Positions 22,496 through 33,730 of a stretch of DNA of 64,000 bases are shown in pieces. Position numbers and translations under genes: made by a program. Numbering within the stretch: position 1 is the first letter of the stretch; each line of letters opens with the position of its first letter. The notes under the pieces are model-generated. The model did no database searches and was not told the origin of the DNA. It saw only the letters and a list, made by a program, of their open reading frames with translations. The stretch spans positions 222,049,380 through 222,113,379 of the forward strand of contig NC_133649.1 of assembly GCF_009905375.1 (NCBI RefSeq), in the 5' to 3' direction. This DNA comes from Apium graveolens. Taxonomy: Eukaryota > Streptophyta > Magnoliopsida > Apiales > Apiaceae.

Positions 22496-24223
22496 TCAAG
22501 TTGACAATAAAACGGCACTAACCACCTCCCGGTTTGCCGTGTCCCCATAGTAATGCTTCAAATGCTGACCATTAACCTTGAATGCTTGGTCCGGATCATT
22601 CTCAAAAATCTCCACCGCTCCATGTGGAAACACAGTTTTGACAATAAAAGGTCCAGACCAACTTGATTTCAACTTCCCAGGAAAAAGTCGGAGACGAGAG
22701 TTGAATAAAAGAACTTGCTACCCCGGCACAAATGACTTAGGATATAGCTTCCTGTCGTGCCACATTTTCACTTTTTTCTTGTACATTTTGTTGTTCTCAT
22801 ATGTTTGGAGTCGAAATTCATCAAGTTCATTTAGCTGAAGCATTCGCTTCTTTCCAGCTGCATCTAGATCCAGGTTCAACTTCTTCAACGCCCAATAGGC
22901 CTTATGCTCAAGCTCCGCGGGTAAATGACATCCCTTACCATACACAAGTTGAAACGGGGATATCCCAAGTGGAGTCTTATATGCTGTTCTGTAAGCCCAA
23001 ACAGCTTCATCGAGCTTTAAAGACCAATCCTTCCTTGACGGACAAACAACCTTCTCTAAAATGCGCTTGATCTCTCTGTTAGACACTTCCGCTTGACCAT
23101 TCATTTGCGGATGATAGGAAGTAGCAACACGATGATTCACATTGTAGCGCTGCATCATAGAAGTGAATTTACGGTTACAGAAATGCGACCCTTCATCACT
23201 TATGATTACTCGTGGCGTTCCAAACCTTGTGAAAATCTGCTTATGAAGAAAATTCAACACTACCTTTGCATCATTCGTTGGAAGAGCTTTGACTTCTACC
23301 CATTTTGAGACATAATCGACTGCCAGCAAGATGTACTGATTATTGCAGGACGAGACAAAAGGCCCCATGAAATCGATTCCCCAAACATCAAAGACCTCGA
23401 CTTCAAGCATCACATTTAATGGCATCTCATCCTTTCTCGTAAGATTTCCCACTCTTTGGCAATGATCACATTTTAAAACGAACTGATGAGCATCCTTAAA
23501 CAAAGTAGGCCAGAAAAAACCTGCTTGCAGAATACGAGCTGCCGTCTTCTCACCACCATAGTGTCCACCATAAACTGTGGAGTGGCAGTCTCGTAATATC
23601 CCCTCCGTCTCACAGAATGGGACACATCTCCTAATGATATGGTCAGCTCCCTGTCTAAATAAATACGGTTCATCCCACATATACCACTTCACCTCATGCA
23701 GAAACTTCTTCTTTTGAGTTGTGGTCAAATTAAGAGGCATTATATTGCTGACAAGATAATTCACAATATCTTCAAACCATGGCTCTTCCTCCTAAACTGC
23801 GAAGAACTTCTCATCCGGAAAAGATTCGTTGATCAATGTCTTATCATGTGAAGTAGACTCGGGATTCTCCAATCTAGAGAGATGGTCAGCTACTTGATTC
23901 TCAGTACCTTTTCAATCCTTGATCTCTAATTCAAATTCATGTAGCAAGAGCACCCAACGAATGAGTCTGGGCTTCGAATCCTTCTTGGAAACCAAATAGC
24001 AAATGGCCGCGTGATCAGTGAACACTGTCACCTTTGTCCCAAGAAAATAAGATCGAAATTTTTTGAAACCAAAGACTATATCCAAGAGCTCCTTCTCAGT
24101 AGTGGTGTAGTTCATTTGAGCTCCATTTAAGGTCTTGCTAGCATAGTAGACCACATGAAAGAGATTATTCTTGCGCTGCCCAAGAACTGCGCCAACCATA
24201 TAATCACTCGCATCACACATCAT
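22496..24223 (-). pseudogene. RNase H C-terminus and integrase of element 2
   Basis: The frame begins around [17 protein letters not shown] and contains the zinc motif ([18 protein letters not shown] and CDHCQRVG) and the triad in [15 protein letters not shown] and NGQAEVSN. Stops break it: TGA in the 23912-23914 region (CGA in element 1), TAG near 23795 and TAG at 22718-22720. The ancestral end is TGA at 22498-22496. Catalytic residues are kept but the protein cannot be made in one piece. Confidence 0.9.
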
Positions 24224-26703
24224 CTCAAAAAGCTATGTCCAATCAGGTGTTGTAATAACCGGTACAGATATCAAACTCTTCTTGAGAGTCTCGAATGCCG
24301 TCAAGCATTCATCATCGAATTTGAAAGGCACATCCTTCTCAAGCAAGTTGCACAACGGCTTAGATATCTTCGAAAAGTCCTTGATGAAACGCCGATAAAA
24401 ACCCGCATGACCAAGAAAACTACGGATTCCTTTCACAGAAATAGGTGGTGAAATATTTTCAATGACTCCCACCTTGGCTTTGTCCCCCTCAAGACCCTTG
24501 CTAGAGACCTTATGCCCAAGAATAATGCCTTCACGCACCATAAAGTGACATTTTTCCCAATTGAGCACCAAATTAGTTTCCACACACCTTTTGAGTACTG
24601 CACGAAGATTATTCAAACATTCATCATACGAATGTCCAAAGACGGAGAAGTCGTCCATGAACACCTCGACATTATTTCCAATCATATCAGAGAAAATAGC
24701 CATCATAAATCTCTGAAAAGTGGTCGGTGCGCCACATAAGCCAACGAAACTCTGCGAAAAGTAAACGTGCCAAATGGACAAGTGAAGGTAGTCTTTTTTT
24801 GATCCTCTGGTGCAATACATATCTGATTATACCCCGAATAACCATCCAGAAGACAATAATACTCATGATCGGCCGACCTGTCAAGCATCTGATCAATAAA
24901 AGGAAGAGGGAAGTGATCCTTCCTCGTGGCCTTATTCAACTTTCTGTAGTCCATGCATACCCTCCATCATGTGACTGTTCGAGTGGGGATGAGCTCGTTC
25001 TTCTCATTTTCCACCACAGTAATACCTCATTTCTTAGGTACACATTGCACAGGGCTCACCCAAGAACTGTCAGAAATAGGATAAATGATTCCTGCATCCA
25101 GCCACTTCAGAATTTCTTTCTTTACCACTTCTTTCATGATAGGATTAAGTCTGCGCTGTTGCTTAATAGTCGGCTTACTACCCTCCTCTAGCAGAATTTT
25201 ATGCATGTAATATGAAGGGTTGATCCCCTTGATGTCTGTTATAGTCCATCCGATAGCCGATTTGAATTCTCTCAAGATCCTTAAGAGCTTGTCCTCCTCA
25301 CTACCTGAAAGGTCGGATGCAATAATAACAGGTAAAGTAGATGCATCACCTAAAAAAGCATACCTCAAGTGTTCAGGCAATGGTTTAAGCTCCAAGATAG
25401 GTGCTTCCTCAATAGATGGTTTGAGCCTTCCTTCAGCATTTTTGAGGTCAGAAGTACCAAGAGATTCAAATGGCATGTCTAGCTTTCGCCTCCAAGGAGA
25501 AGCATTTAGATATTGTAGTTGCTCATTGCCATCCTCATCATCACTTTTAAAATCCCCCACTAAGGCCTTCTCTAGTGCATCAGACATTAGCATATGATCG
25601 AGTTCTGAAGTAACCGCAGAATCAATCAAATCAACTTTTAAGCACTCCTCATCTTCTGTAGGGAATTTTATTGCTTTGAATACATTGAATGTCACATCCT
25701 GATCCTGCACCCTCATAGTAAGTTCACCTTTCTACAAATCTATCAAGGTACGGCCTGTAGCCAAGAAAGGTCTCCCCAAGATTATGGGAATCTTCTTATC
25801 TTCCTCGAAATCCAAAATAACAAAGTCTGCAGGAAAGAAGAGTTTATCCACCTTTACTAGCACATCCTCCACTATGCCTCGTGGGTATGTAATAGAACGA
25901 TCAGCCAATTGTAGAGACATGTAGGTGGGCTTTGGATCGGGCATATTCAACTTTTTAAAGATCAACAACGGCATCAGATTGATGCTTGCTCCCAAATCAC
26001 AAAGGCACTTGTCAAAAGACAACTTGCCAATGGTGCAAGGAATGGTGAAGCTACCTGGATCTTTAAGCTTTTGAGGTAACTTTTGTTGCAACACAGCACT
26101 GCATTCTTCTGTTAGAGCAACGGTCTCAAGGTCATCCAGTTTCACCTTCCTTGAAAGAATACTTTTCATAAATTTCGCATAACTAGGCATTTGCTCCAGA
26201 GCCTCAGCGAAAGGTATATTGATGTGGAGTTTCTTGAACACCTCCAGAAACTTACCGAACTGCTTATCCAGCTTTTATTGTTGCAATCTCTTAGGGAAAG
26301 GTGGTGGAGGAGGATAGAGTTGTTTCTCCCCTGTATTACCCTCAGGAAGAGTGTGTTCAACAGTAGTCTTCCTTGGTTCTGCCACTTTCTCCTTTTGCTT
26401 AGCTTCATCATCACCAACTTCAGCTTCTCCTTCTTTTGCTTTTTCAGCATCAGCGACTTTTCCAGACCTTAAGGTAATAGCCTTGACTTGCTCTTTAGCT
26501 TCCTTCCTGCCTGGCACTTCAGTATCACTGGGAAGTGTGCCAGATTGACGATTAAGAACTGCATTGGCTATTTGATCGATTTGATTTTCCAAGGTCTTGA
26601 TAGAGACCGCCTGACTTTTGCACAACAGCTTAAGTTCCTGAAAATCAGCACTAGAGGGTGGAGCTGCACCTCTTTGTTGAGGATATGATTGCCTTTGAGC
26701 ATA
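24224..26703 (-). pseudogene. Protease and reverse transcriptase of element 2
   Basis: The same domain order as 2408-5026, split into several frames. The protease motif DLGASINLMP is at about 26010, and the RT motif FMDDFSV at about 24645-24665. Stops lie near 26275 (CAA to TAA), 25732 (CAG to TAG), 25030, 24970 and 24233, and a one-base deletion lies near 24745 just before GLCGAP. Across the gag/pol junction the frame reads CAA CAA AGA where element 1 has CAA TAG GGA, which shows that gag and pol were one frame in this copy. Confidence 0.9.
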
Positions 26704-27863
26704 CTGCTGTGGTTGCTGGAATCCAGGTGGATTGAACTGTTTACTTACACCTTACTGATATGGTTGCTGAATAGCATTCTGACTATTACTCCAGCTGAAA
26801 TTTGGATGATTTATGTTGTTAGGATGATAAGTAGCTGGCACAGGCTGCTGCGGATGCTGATAATTATTCATATACTGAACAGATTCATTAATAAGAGAAC
26901 ACCGATCTGTAGCATGAGAACCTACACAAAGCTCACAGACCATAGCTATCTGATTGACTCCATAGGTGGCTAGAGAATCGACCTTCATAGACATCGCTTG
27001 GAGCTGCGCTGCAATAGCTGTAGCTGCATCAACTTCCAAAATACCTGCTACCTTCCCAGGCATCATCCTTTGAGTTAGGTTTTGATGCTCATTTGCAGCC
27101 ATAGTCTTAATAAGATTATAAGCCTCAGTATAGCTTTTGGCCCACAAGGCGCCTCCAGCTGCTGCATCGAGCATGGGCCGAGATTGGGCCCCCAAACCAT
27201 TATAGAAACCAGTGATCACCATCCAATCAGACATTCCATGATGTGGACACTTTCTCAACATCTCCTTATAGCGCTCCCAAGCTTCACAAATAGATTCTGT
27301 AGGTTGTTGCGCAAACTGAGTAAGAGCACTCCCCATAGCCGCAGTCTTCGCCATTGGATAAAACTTCACTAGAAACTTTTACGCAAGATCTTGCCAAGTA
27401 GTGATAGACCAGCTGGTTCAGAATGTAACCAGTCCTTAGCTTTATCCCTCAGTGAGAATGGGAAAAGCCTCAGCTTGATAGCCTCATCAGTCACACCATT
27501 ATATTTGAAAGTACTACAGATCTCGACAAAATTCTTTATGTGCATGTTGGGGTCTTCAGTCGCAGCACCTCCAAAAGAAACAGAATTCTGCACCATCTGA
27601 ATAGTGCCCGGCTTGATTTCAAAGTTATTGGCCTCAATAGCCAGGTGCATGATGCTAGACTGAATGTCATCAATTTTAGGCCGAGAAAAGTCCATAAGAG
27701 CTGGATCTGCCGGAACAATACGATCACCCATGATTACTAGCTCTTTCTGCTCACTTCCTGAATCTGAATCTTCAAACTCTATCTTCTCCGGAATATCAAG
27801 AACTTCGTATGTCTCCTCAGCCGTATCTAAAGTCCTCTTGCGAGTACGAGAACGTGTTTGCAT
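26704..27863 (-). pseudogene. Gag of Athila element 2
   Basis: The ATG at 27863 gives MQTRSRTRKRTLDTAEETYE. The product aligns with the gag of element 1, including the knuckle CELCVGSHATDRC. A one-base deletion near 27408 (ACCCAG to ACCAG on the plus strand) shifts the frame within the capsid region. Two C-to-T type changes add TAA stops, near 27380 and at 26752. Downstream the frame is open into protease. Confidence 0.9.
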
Positions 27864-27972
27864 AAATGCTCGCTAAAGTACCTGAAACACAACTGGAAAT
27901 AATAAGTAACACGCCTTAATCACTGAGTCCTAATGACCAATGATGGTAAGTACATAAACTAAACAAAAATGT

Positions 27973-27994
27973 CGAGTCCCCGGCAGCGGCGCCA
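27973..27994 (-). other. Primer binding site of Athila element 2
   Basis: In element sense TGGCGCCGCTGCCGGGGACT lies six bases after the LTR end, identical to the site in element 1 and close to the complement of tRNA-Asp. Confidence 0.87.
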
Positions 27995-28000
27995 AAAACT

Positions 28001-29449
28001 TGTTAGGGCGAAAACACGCGCTAATAACACACGCAAGTATACGCGTTCGCAAGTAATATAGAATACTTTCTAGTTCGTTCCCATAGAGATTCAGACTAAT
28101 TATGTTCAATTACACTCACACACCAATGTATGATTACTTCTCAATGTTAAGACAATAACACTTAGATTTGATTAACTAATTATTAATTACAATTAACTAC
28201 GAGAATTAAACACTTAATTAACACTTGAATTAACAATATTAAAATACTTATGAGATCACAACTTCATTACTACTTCCTTCATTAATCATTTTTATTACCC
28301 TTAGCATGCAACAGTGATGATATTAATCGAATAACACGAAACTGATAAAAGCCAACTTTCATTGTACTAATATCATTCTACCAAACATCCAAAATTAAGA
28401 TAGAAGTTAAATAGGCATCAATTATGTTGAGTCCCTATATGTCTACAGAAATTGACAACATAACGATTTAAGCACAAGTTATTCCTTTTGATTATACAGG
28501 GCGAATAAAATGGTTAGAGTTACCCACTAATCATGCATACTCTTACATGAACCTATGCTAGCATAGCAATTTCTAAATCTCAAGATCCACCGTCGCTTTA
28601 CAAGAGATTAACACCCTATCTTATATGTTTGCGACGCACATAAGACGAATAAGCACAACCGATGCTAGATATCATACAATCATCACACACTAAGGTATTA
28701 AACAACTAACTAAAGAATTTCATAGTAAATCCGTTACGATTCCAAGATCACGATTAGCCCATGATAGCACTCATCGTCATCATGGGTTCATATGAAAACA
28801 TGATAATAACACACAAGAATAATAACTAAAACTACTTATATTAAACCAGAGTACGTCACAAGAGTATATAGGTTCAAAGTAAAGAAAACTAGCATCCAAC
28901 TTTACAACGAAATAAAGAATCACAAGAAAATATGCTTCCTCTTCGTTGCGGTGTGCTAAAACGGTCTTCTTCCTTATCTCCTCGCTCTTCGATTAATACT
29001 ACGATCCAACCTTTGTGAAACGTCTCTGAAATCTACTTATATAGGAGTCCCATAAAACCCAGCTAACTCAGAATTTGGAAGTTAAATAGAACCAGGAGTC
29101 TAAAATATTAATTCTGATTTTCTGTCCCTGAGCGACCGCTCAGCATTCCTAAGCGGGCGCTCAGCTTCCTGAGCGGGCGCTCAGCAGAGCTGAGCGGACG
29201 CTCAGCTCCCTACTGGAAACTGCTCTGTTTTTCTCCCATTTCTTCACTGCAATCTGCTCCTATTTTCCCACTTGTAATGCTAAACACATGCCAAGGCTTA
29301 TTATTGATGAAATCTCTCCCGAAATGCAATTAATACCCTGAAATGCAGAAACACTAGGAAAATGCATCAAATACACAAAGTACTTGATTTCAAGATATCG
29401 ATTCAAGCCATTTTAAGACGTTCTAAGTGGTATAAAATGCCACTTATCA
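28001..29449 (-). repeat. 5' LTR of Athila element 2
   Basis: It is 1449 bp, bounded by TGTTAGGGCG and CCACTTATCA on the plus strand. The TATA-like box is at 29045-29036. It carries the four-unit GC-rich palindrome array at 29128-29205, about 90 bases upstream of the TATA-like box in element sense. Confidence 0.96.
29128..29205. repeat. Array of four 16-base palindromic units in the Athila LTR
   Basis: Units are at 29128-29143 (CTGAGCGACCGCTCAG), 29149-29164 (CTAAGCGGGCGCTCAG), 29169-29184 (CTGAGCGGGCGCTCAG) and 29190-29205 (CTGAGCGGACGCTCAG), at 20-21 base spacing. Three are perfect 7-bp inverted repeats around two bases. The sister LTR keeps about one and a half units. Confidence 0.93.
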
Positions 29450-29454
29450 GGTAC

Positions 29455-30754
29455 ACACACAGTACAAACTGGAGCTAAAGACCCAGTCACTGCACTATCT
29501 CAAAGTCAAATTGATGTGGCTCCAACAAATGTGGAGTCACAACCAAAATATGTACAAATTGAAACACCTCAATCACCAAAGTCTCCCACACACTCTTTGG
29601 ATGCTGACATGATTCAAACATCACAACCATATTCTCCCTCTTTAACTCTGTTGGAGAAGCCAAAAATCCATGCAAGTGAGCATCATCTTCTAGATGATTT
29701 GTTGGCTCACTTGCCATTTCTTTCTGAGACTGTTGAGACATCTATGCCAAAATTTTCATCATTCTGCACAGAGTCCACAATAGTCTCCACTCCAAACTCA
29801 TTCATTTTTACTCACTCGATGGATATTGTTCATCCGTCGAGTAGTGATTGTATCCCGACGGATGTGCCTAACAGCAATCATCCGTCGGATAGTCAAATTA
29901 CTAACCCGATGGATATTTCTCATCCGTCGGGTGTCTCTGCACAACTCCAAAGTTCAAATATAGTTTCAAGTGCAGATGACCTAGTAATTGTGCAATCACT
30001 ATTAGGATTGAGGGAAGGTAGTGACTTGAGTGAGAGTCTGGGTTGCTCCCAGGAAAAAGGAGAGAAAAAAAGTGATCCAATGCAGTCCATTTCTTCAGGA
30101 CTGGAAAAAATGAGTGTGAGGAGTCCCACCTTAGATGGTGAAGGTGAAGGTGTGAGGGTGGGGAGCCAAGGTGAGACCCTGATGCAAGAAAAGAGAGCTA
30201 ATGAGAGAAATACAGGTACTGGAGATATAAGGGTGGATGTCATTGTAAGTGAGTTAATGAATATCCATGATGCAGACAGGGAGGGACTATCTCAGCAAAC
30301 TCAAGATGTTATAGATTCCACCTCCTTAGATGCTGAGACATTTACTCACCCTGTTCCAGCCTATCAACTTCTAGCTGGACAGGGCAATGACAATGCAGAA
30401 AGGATGCTAAATTTGGTGCACACCACACAGTCCATGCAAAGAGCTAAGAATGCCATCACAGCTTTACCTTCAACAGTTGGTGATGTTGATTATGAGACTG
30501 GTGGTTCAGAAGAATTCTTTGAAGGTGAGGGTGGAGATAGTGAAGAAGAGCCATTGGACATAGGGGGAGAAGTAGGCCCTAGTTCCAGATCAGGTATGCC
30601 ATCTTGGGCATTTTCAAAGCAGTGTGATGAACACTATTTCAAAACAACCCTGATTCAACTTATAAATCAGACACATTCTGCTCTTCAAACCTCAACAAAT
30701 GTCAGCACCAAGAAGCTCCTTCAAGCACATCTTGCCTCTCTGCAACTACAATAA
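29455..30754 (+). pseudogene. Env-like ORF of the SIRE-type copia element, middle part
   Basis: After the GGTAC duplication the frame resumes in the phase of 17038-18302 (ACACACAGTACAAACTGGAG) and is open to a TAA at 30752-30754. The product is a low-complexity Ser/Pro/Glu-rich chain. Between 29815 and 29940 the coding DNA contains copies of CCGTCGGGT/CCCGACGGATG in both orientations, a motif that is also repeated in the LTR of the same element. No catalytic motif is seen. Confidence 0.7.
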
Positions 30755-32717
30755 ATCCAAGGTCTTCAACATACTCAGGATGTCAACACTATCAAGGTGA
30801 TATTGATCAAATGAAAAGGGACATTTCTAAAAGGTTGGACTCTAAACTTCCAGAAGCTACATTGCTTGACATTAAGAGACAACTCAGGAAGAATTCTGAT
30901 CTTGCCACAAAGATAGATGCCTTGGATACAAGAATGACAGCAATGGAAGCCTCTCTCACAGCAATTCATCTCCACCAAGCACAGCAAACAGACTTGCTTC
31001 AGAAACTGGTGGCTGCACAGACCTCCTCCTCTATTCAGCTTGATGATAACAAAAAGGGGGAGAAAGAGAATTCTAGGAGTGAGGGGGAGCAAAAAGTGCT
31101 TTACATTCAAGTAAGTAAAGCAATTGTGCCAACAATTGCTTTTACAAAGCCACCAGCTAAAGATAGCATTGATCTGATAAGTGAAGCAGCAGCCACTTTG
31201 AGAGCAGCTGAGAAGAAGCAGTTTAGTACAATCAACTAGGAAAAAATTGATGAGGATATTCAAAATAAATTCGGTCTAGCAAAGAAGCCAGAAAAATCAG
31301 TCATTCATCACTCTCAAATCAAGCAAATTTCTGTGAATGATATGAGCATGAACTATCTGGAAAGAGGCCAAACATCCTGCATCAAATCTCCAAAGGCAGA
31401 TCTAATTATGAAGCCAAAAGTGAACTACCCAAAGTCTTCACTCAAGAACCCTTTGGACACAGTGTATGAGACACCAAATCCTGATGAGAAGAAACTGTTG
31501 TCAAGATCTATTGCATTCTACAAGGATCCAGCTGATTCAGCATTGAAAAGGAGAATTGCCAAAGTTTTCAGAAATGGTAAGGAAATTTGTGTGGTGGCTG
31601 GACACCCTCAATTTGCTGAAGCAAAAAGGGAAGAAAAGGCAAGAAAAGAAGCAAGCTGCTCTAGATGCTAAAAATCTCAAACAAAAGAAGGAGAAAGTTG
31701 CTATCTTGGCCAAGTTGTAAGCTGTGAAACTCACACAACAAATTCCTGAACAACCATCTGAAACCACTGGATCTAAGGATCTGAAAATGCAAGAAGAATC
31801 ACAGCAGAAAAGAAGGTTTAGATACAAACTTCACTCCAAGAGAAAAGTGAACTTTGATGAAGAAGGATTGGAAGATCAGTTTCCCAAAAAGTCTACTTTT
31901 TACAATAATTCAAACATCCATGCCCTATGTGGCACATGAAGAATTCAAGATAGATCCATCCAAGAATTTTTATGGTGAACCTATCATTCCAAAGGATGAG
32001 CCAATAGACTGGGATAGTCTACCAATTCTTGAACTCAATCTACCTCATTTCATGAAGCCAAAGAAGACAAAGACCAGAGTAGTCAAGAAAGTGAAGCCCT
32101 CAACTCTCATATCCAAGTCCTTAACCAAAGCTCAAACCAAGGTCAACAAGGGAGATATCATGTACATCTGTGACATCAAGGAATTCTCTGATCTAAACCT
32201 CTATCTAGATGAACTGGAAGAAGTTAGAGGGATTGATGCATTCAGGAATCTACCTGAAAGGTTAGTATTCAAGTACAAGGGAGGAAAAGAGATGTCATGG
32301 CCACTTCACATGATTATTCAAGAGAGTCAATCTATACTGATAAAAGTTTATTCATCCTTTAAAAAGAACTTTAGATTCAATGTGACAGCTAAAAGATTAG
32401 TTCTAAAGAAGATTGAAGAACTGAGGAGTATTAGAGCCAAAGATGCACTCTCAAAGACTTTAACTATTCCTTACACAGGGAGTAGAGTGCATCTAAGGCC
32501 CTACTGGCTGATCGAATTCATGGATAATAAGGGAGTTAGAAGATTCTTCAGATTAGAGGACCAGTTAAGCATCTCTAGCAATGAGACTCTTCTGGAAATG
32601 CAAGGAATTTTAGATCTCTCAGAATCTAATGAACTTGAATTCCACAGACAACTCCAAAATAAGATAGAAGAAAACAACAGGAGGCTTGGGAAGAAATCCA
32701 GACAATCAAGGAAATAG
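30755..32717 (+). pseudogene. Env-like ORF of the SIRE-type copia element, 3' part with frameshifts
   Basis: Coding sense continues through three frame changes (near 30760-30810, 31640 and 31910) and a TAG at 31237-31239. The first portion is a likely coiled coil (DLATKIDALDTRMTAMEASL at about 30898-30957). The last portion, from about 31930, is a basic and better conserved-looking domain with GSRVHLRPYWLIEFMDNKG and ends at TAG 32715-32717. The stop is about 200 bases before the polypurine tract. The decay is far greater than in element 1, which fits the copia element being the older host. Confidence 0.65.
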
Positions 32718-32910
32718 ATCAATTTGCTCAGACTAGAGGAACACCTTAAAATGATTGTGAGCAAATCTTTGTGCACTTTGTCTTGTAAATTTTTTCAGTA
32801 AATAATGCAGCACTTTTTAGTTTTACCTACTATCTTTTAAGTCTGTATTTTTAGGGTATTTTGTTATCATCAAGTTTCTCTTAATTTATGGCTACAATTC
32901 TAGTAGGCAT

Positions 32911-32924
32911 AAATTGGGGGAGAT
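32911..32924 (+). other. Polypurine tract of the SIRE-type copia element
   Basis: AAATTGGGGGAGAT lies directly before the LTR start TGTTGGGAATAT. This is the usual copia plus-strand primer signature. Confidence 0.9.
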
Positions 32925-33001
32925 TGTTGGGAATATATTGTGAACTTGATGATTACATTAACAAAACACCTTAGTAGATTTAACTTAGTGAAAAATATAG
33001 C

Positions 33002-33346
33002 ACTCGACGGATGACCAGATATAGTCCCGACGTATGACCCAATATAGTCCCGACGGATGATGATTTGACATTCATCGAGTGAGTAGCTTATGTAACAATA
33101 AGTATTATAACACATTTATGTGAACAACCTTGTATAGATGCTGTAGTAGCATATGAGTCATGTTGACTATTATTAGATATGCAGAATAGGTTGAATAATT
33201 GTAAATATAAGATATCTTGTAATTCTACATAAGTGAAATGAATTCAAGTGCCAAATAGCTACCCGACGGATGATCAACAAAGCTACCCGACGGATGATCA
33301 ACAAGGAAACCCGACGGATGACAAGCATGTACCCGACGGATGATCA
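33002..33346 (+). repeat. Repeated CCCGACGGATGA motif in the copia LTR
   Basis: Copies lie at about 33002, 33026 (with one change) and 33049, an inverted copy near 33071, and a regular set of four at 33261, 33285, 33309 and 33331 (ACCCGACGGATGATCAA, spacing 22-24). Confidence 0.88.
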
Positions 33347-33730
33347 ATTCAAACATCTGTTGACAGTGATAACACAGTCACATGCGTTGGGTGTTTACAA
33401 AAGGAATATGGGAGCCTGTTTAACAGGAAATGAAGAACAAAGAAGCATTACCATTTCCATGCAAGTTAAGAAGATTTTCAAAGATGCTGGAATAGAGTAG
33501 TGAAGCAGCATGGAGTTTGACTCTATAGTTTTGTTTTATTATCCTATCTTATTACCATGTAAACTTGGTGATATATAAAACAAGTGTAGCTAGTGAAATA
33601 AATAACTAAGCAAACACTTTTAGAAGAGAAATAGAAAAGGATGTAACTGTTAAGAATTTCTCTGTAGTTTGCAGCTGTGAGACAATTTGTTCTTCACAGA
33701 GTTCTTAAATCTATATAAATATATATATAT

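Larger units (their letters stand above)
18303..29449 (-). mobile_element. Complete Athila-type Ty3/gypsy element 2, nested in the env-like frame
   Basis: The 11147 bp element has both LTRs (18303-19700 and 28001-29449) and a perfect 5-bp target duplication GGTAC at 18298-18302 and 29450-29454. On the minus strand the order is LTR, Asp-tRNA-like primer site, gag, protease, RT, RNase H, integrase, extra 3' ORF, polypurine tract, LTR. The LTRs differ at about 4 percent of the first 350 aligned bases by eye, so the insertion is not recent. About ten in-frame stops and at least three single-base indels break the coding region. Removing the element and one GGTAC restores the frame of the interrupted env-like gene. 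Confidence 0.97.

Noticed and set aside
29920..30243. 107-residue minus-strand frame
   Set aside because: Antisense of the low-complexity env-like frame.
33261..33346. CRISPR-like array of ACCCGACGGATGATCAA units
   Set aside because: Spacers are only 5-8 bases and partly alike, the setting is a plant LTR, and the same motif occurs singly elsewhere in the element.
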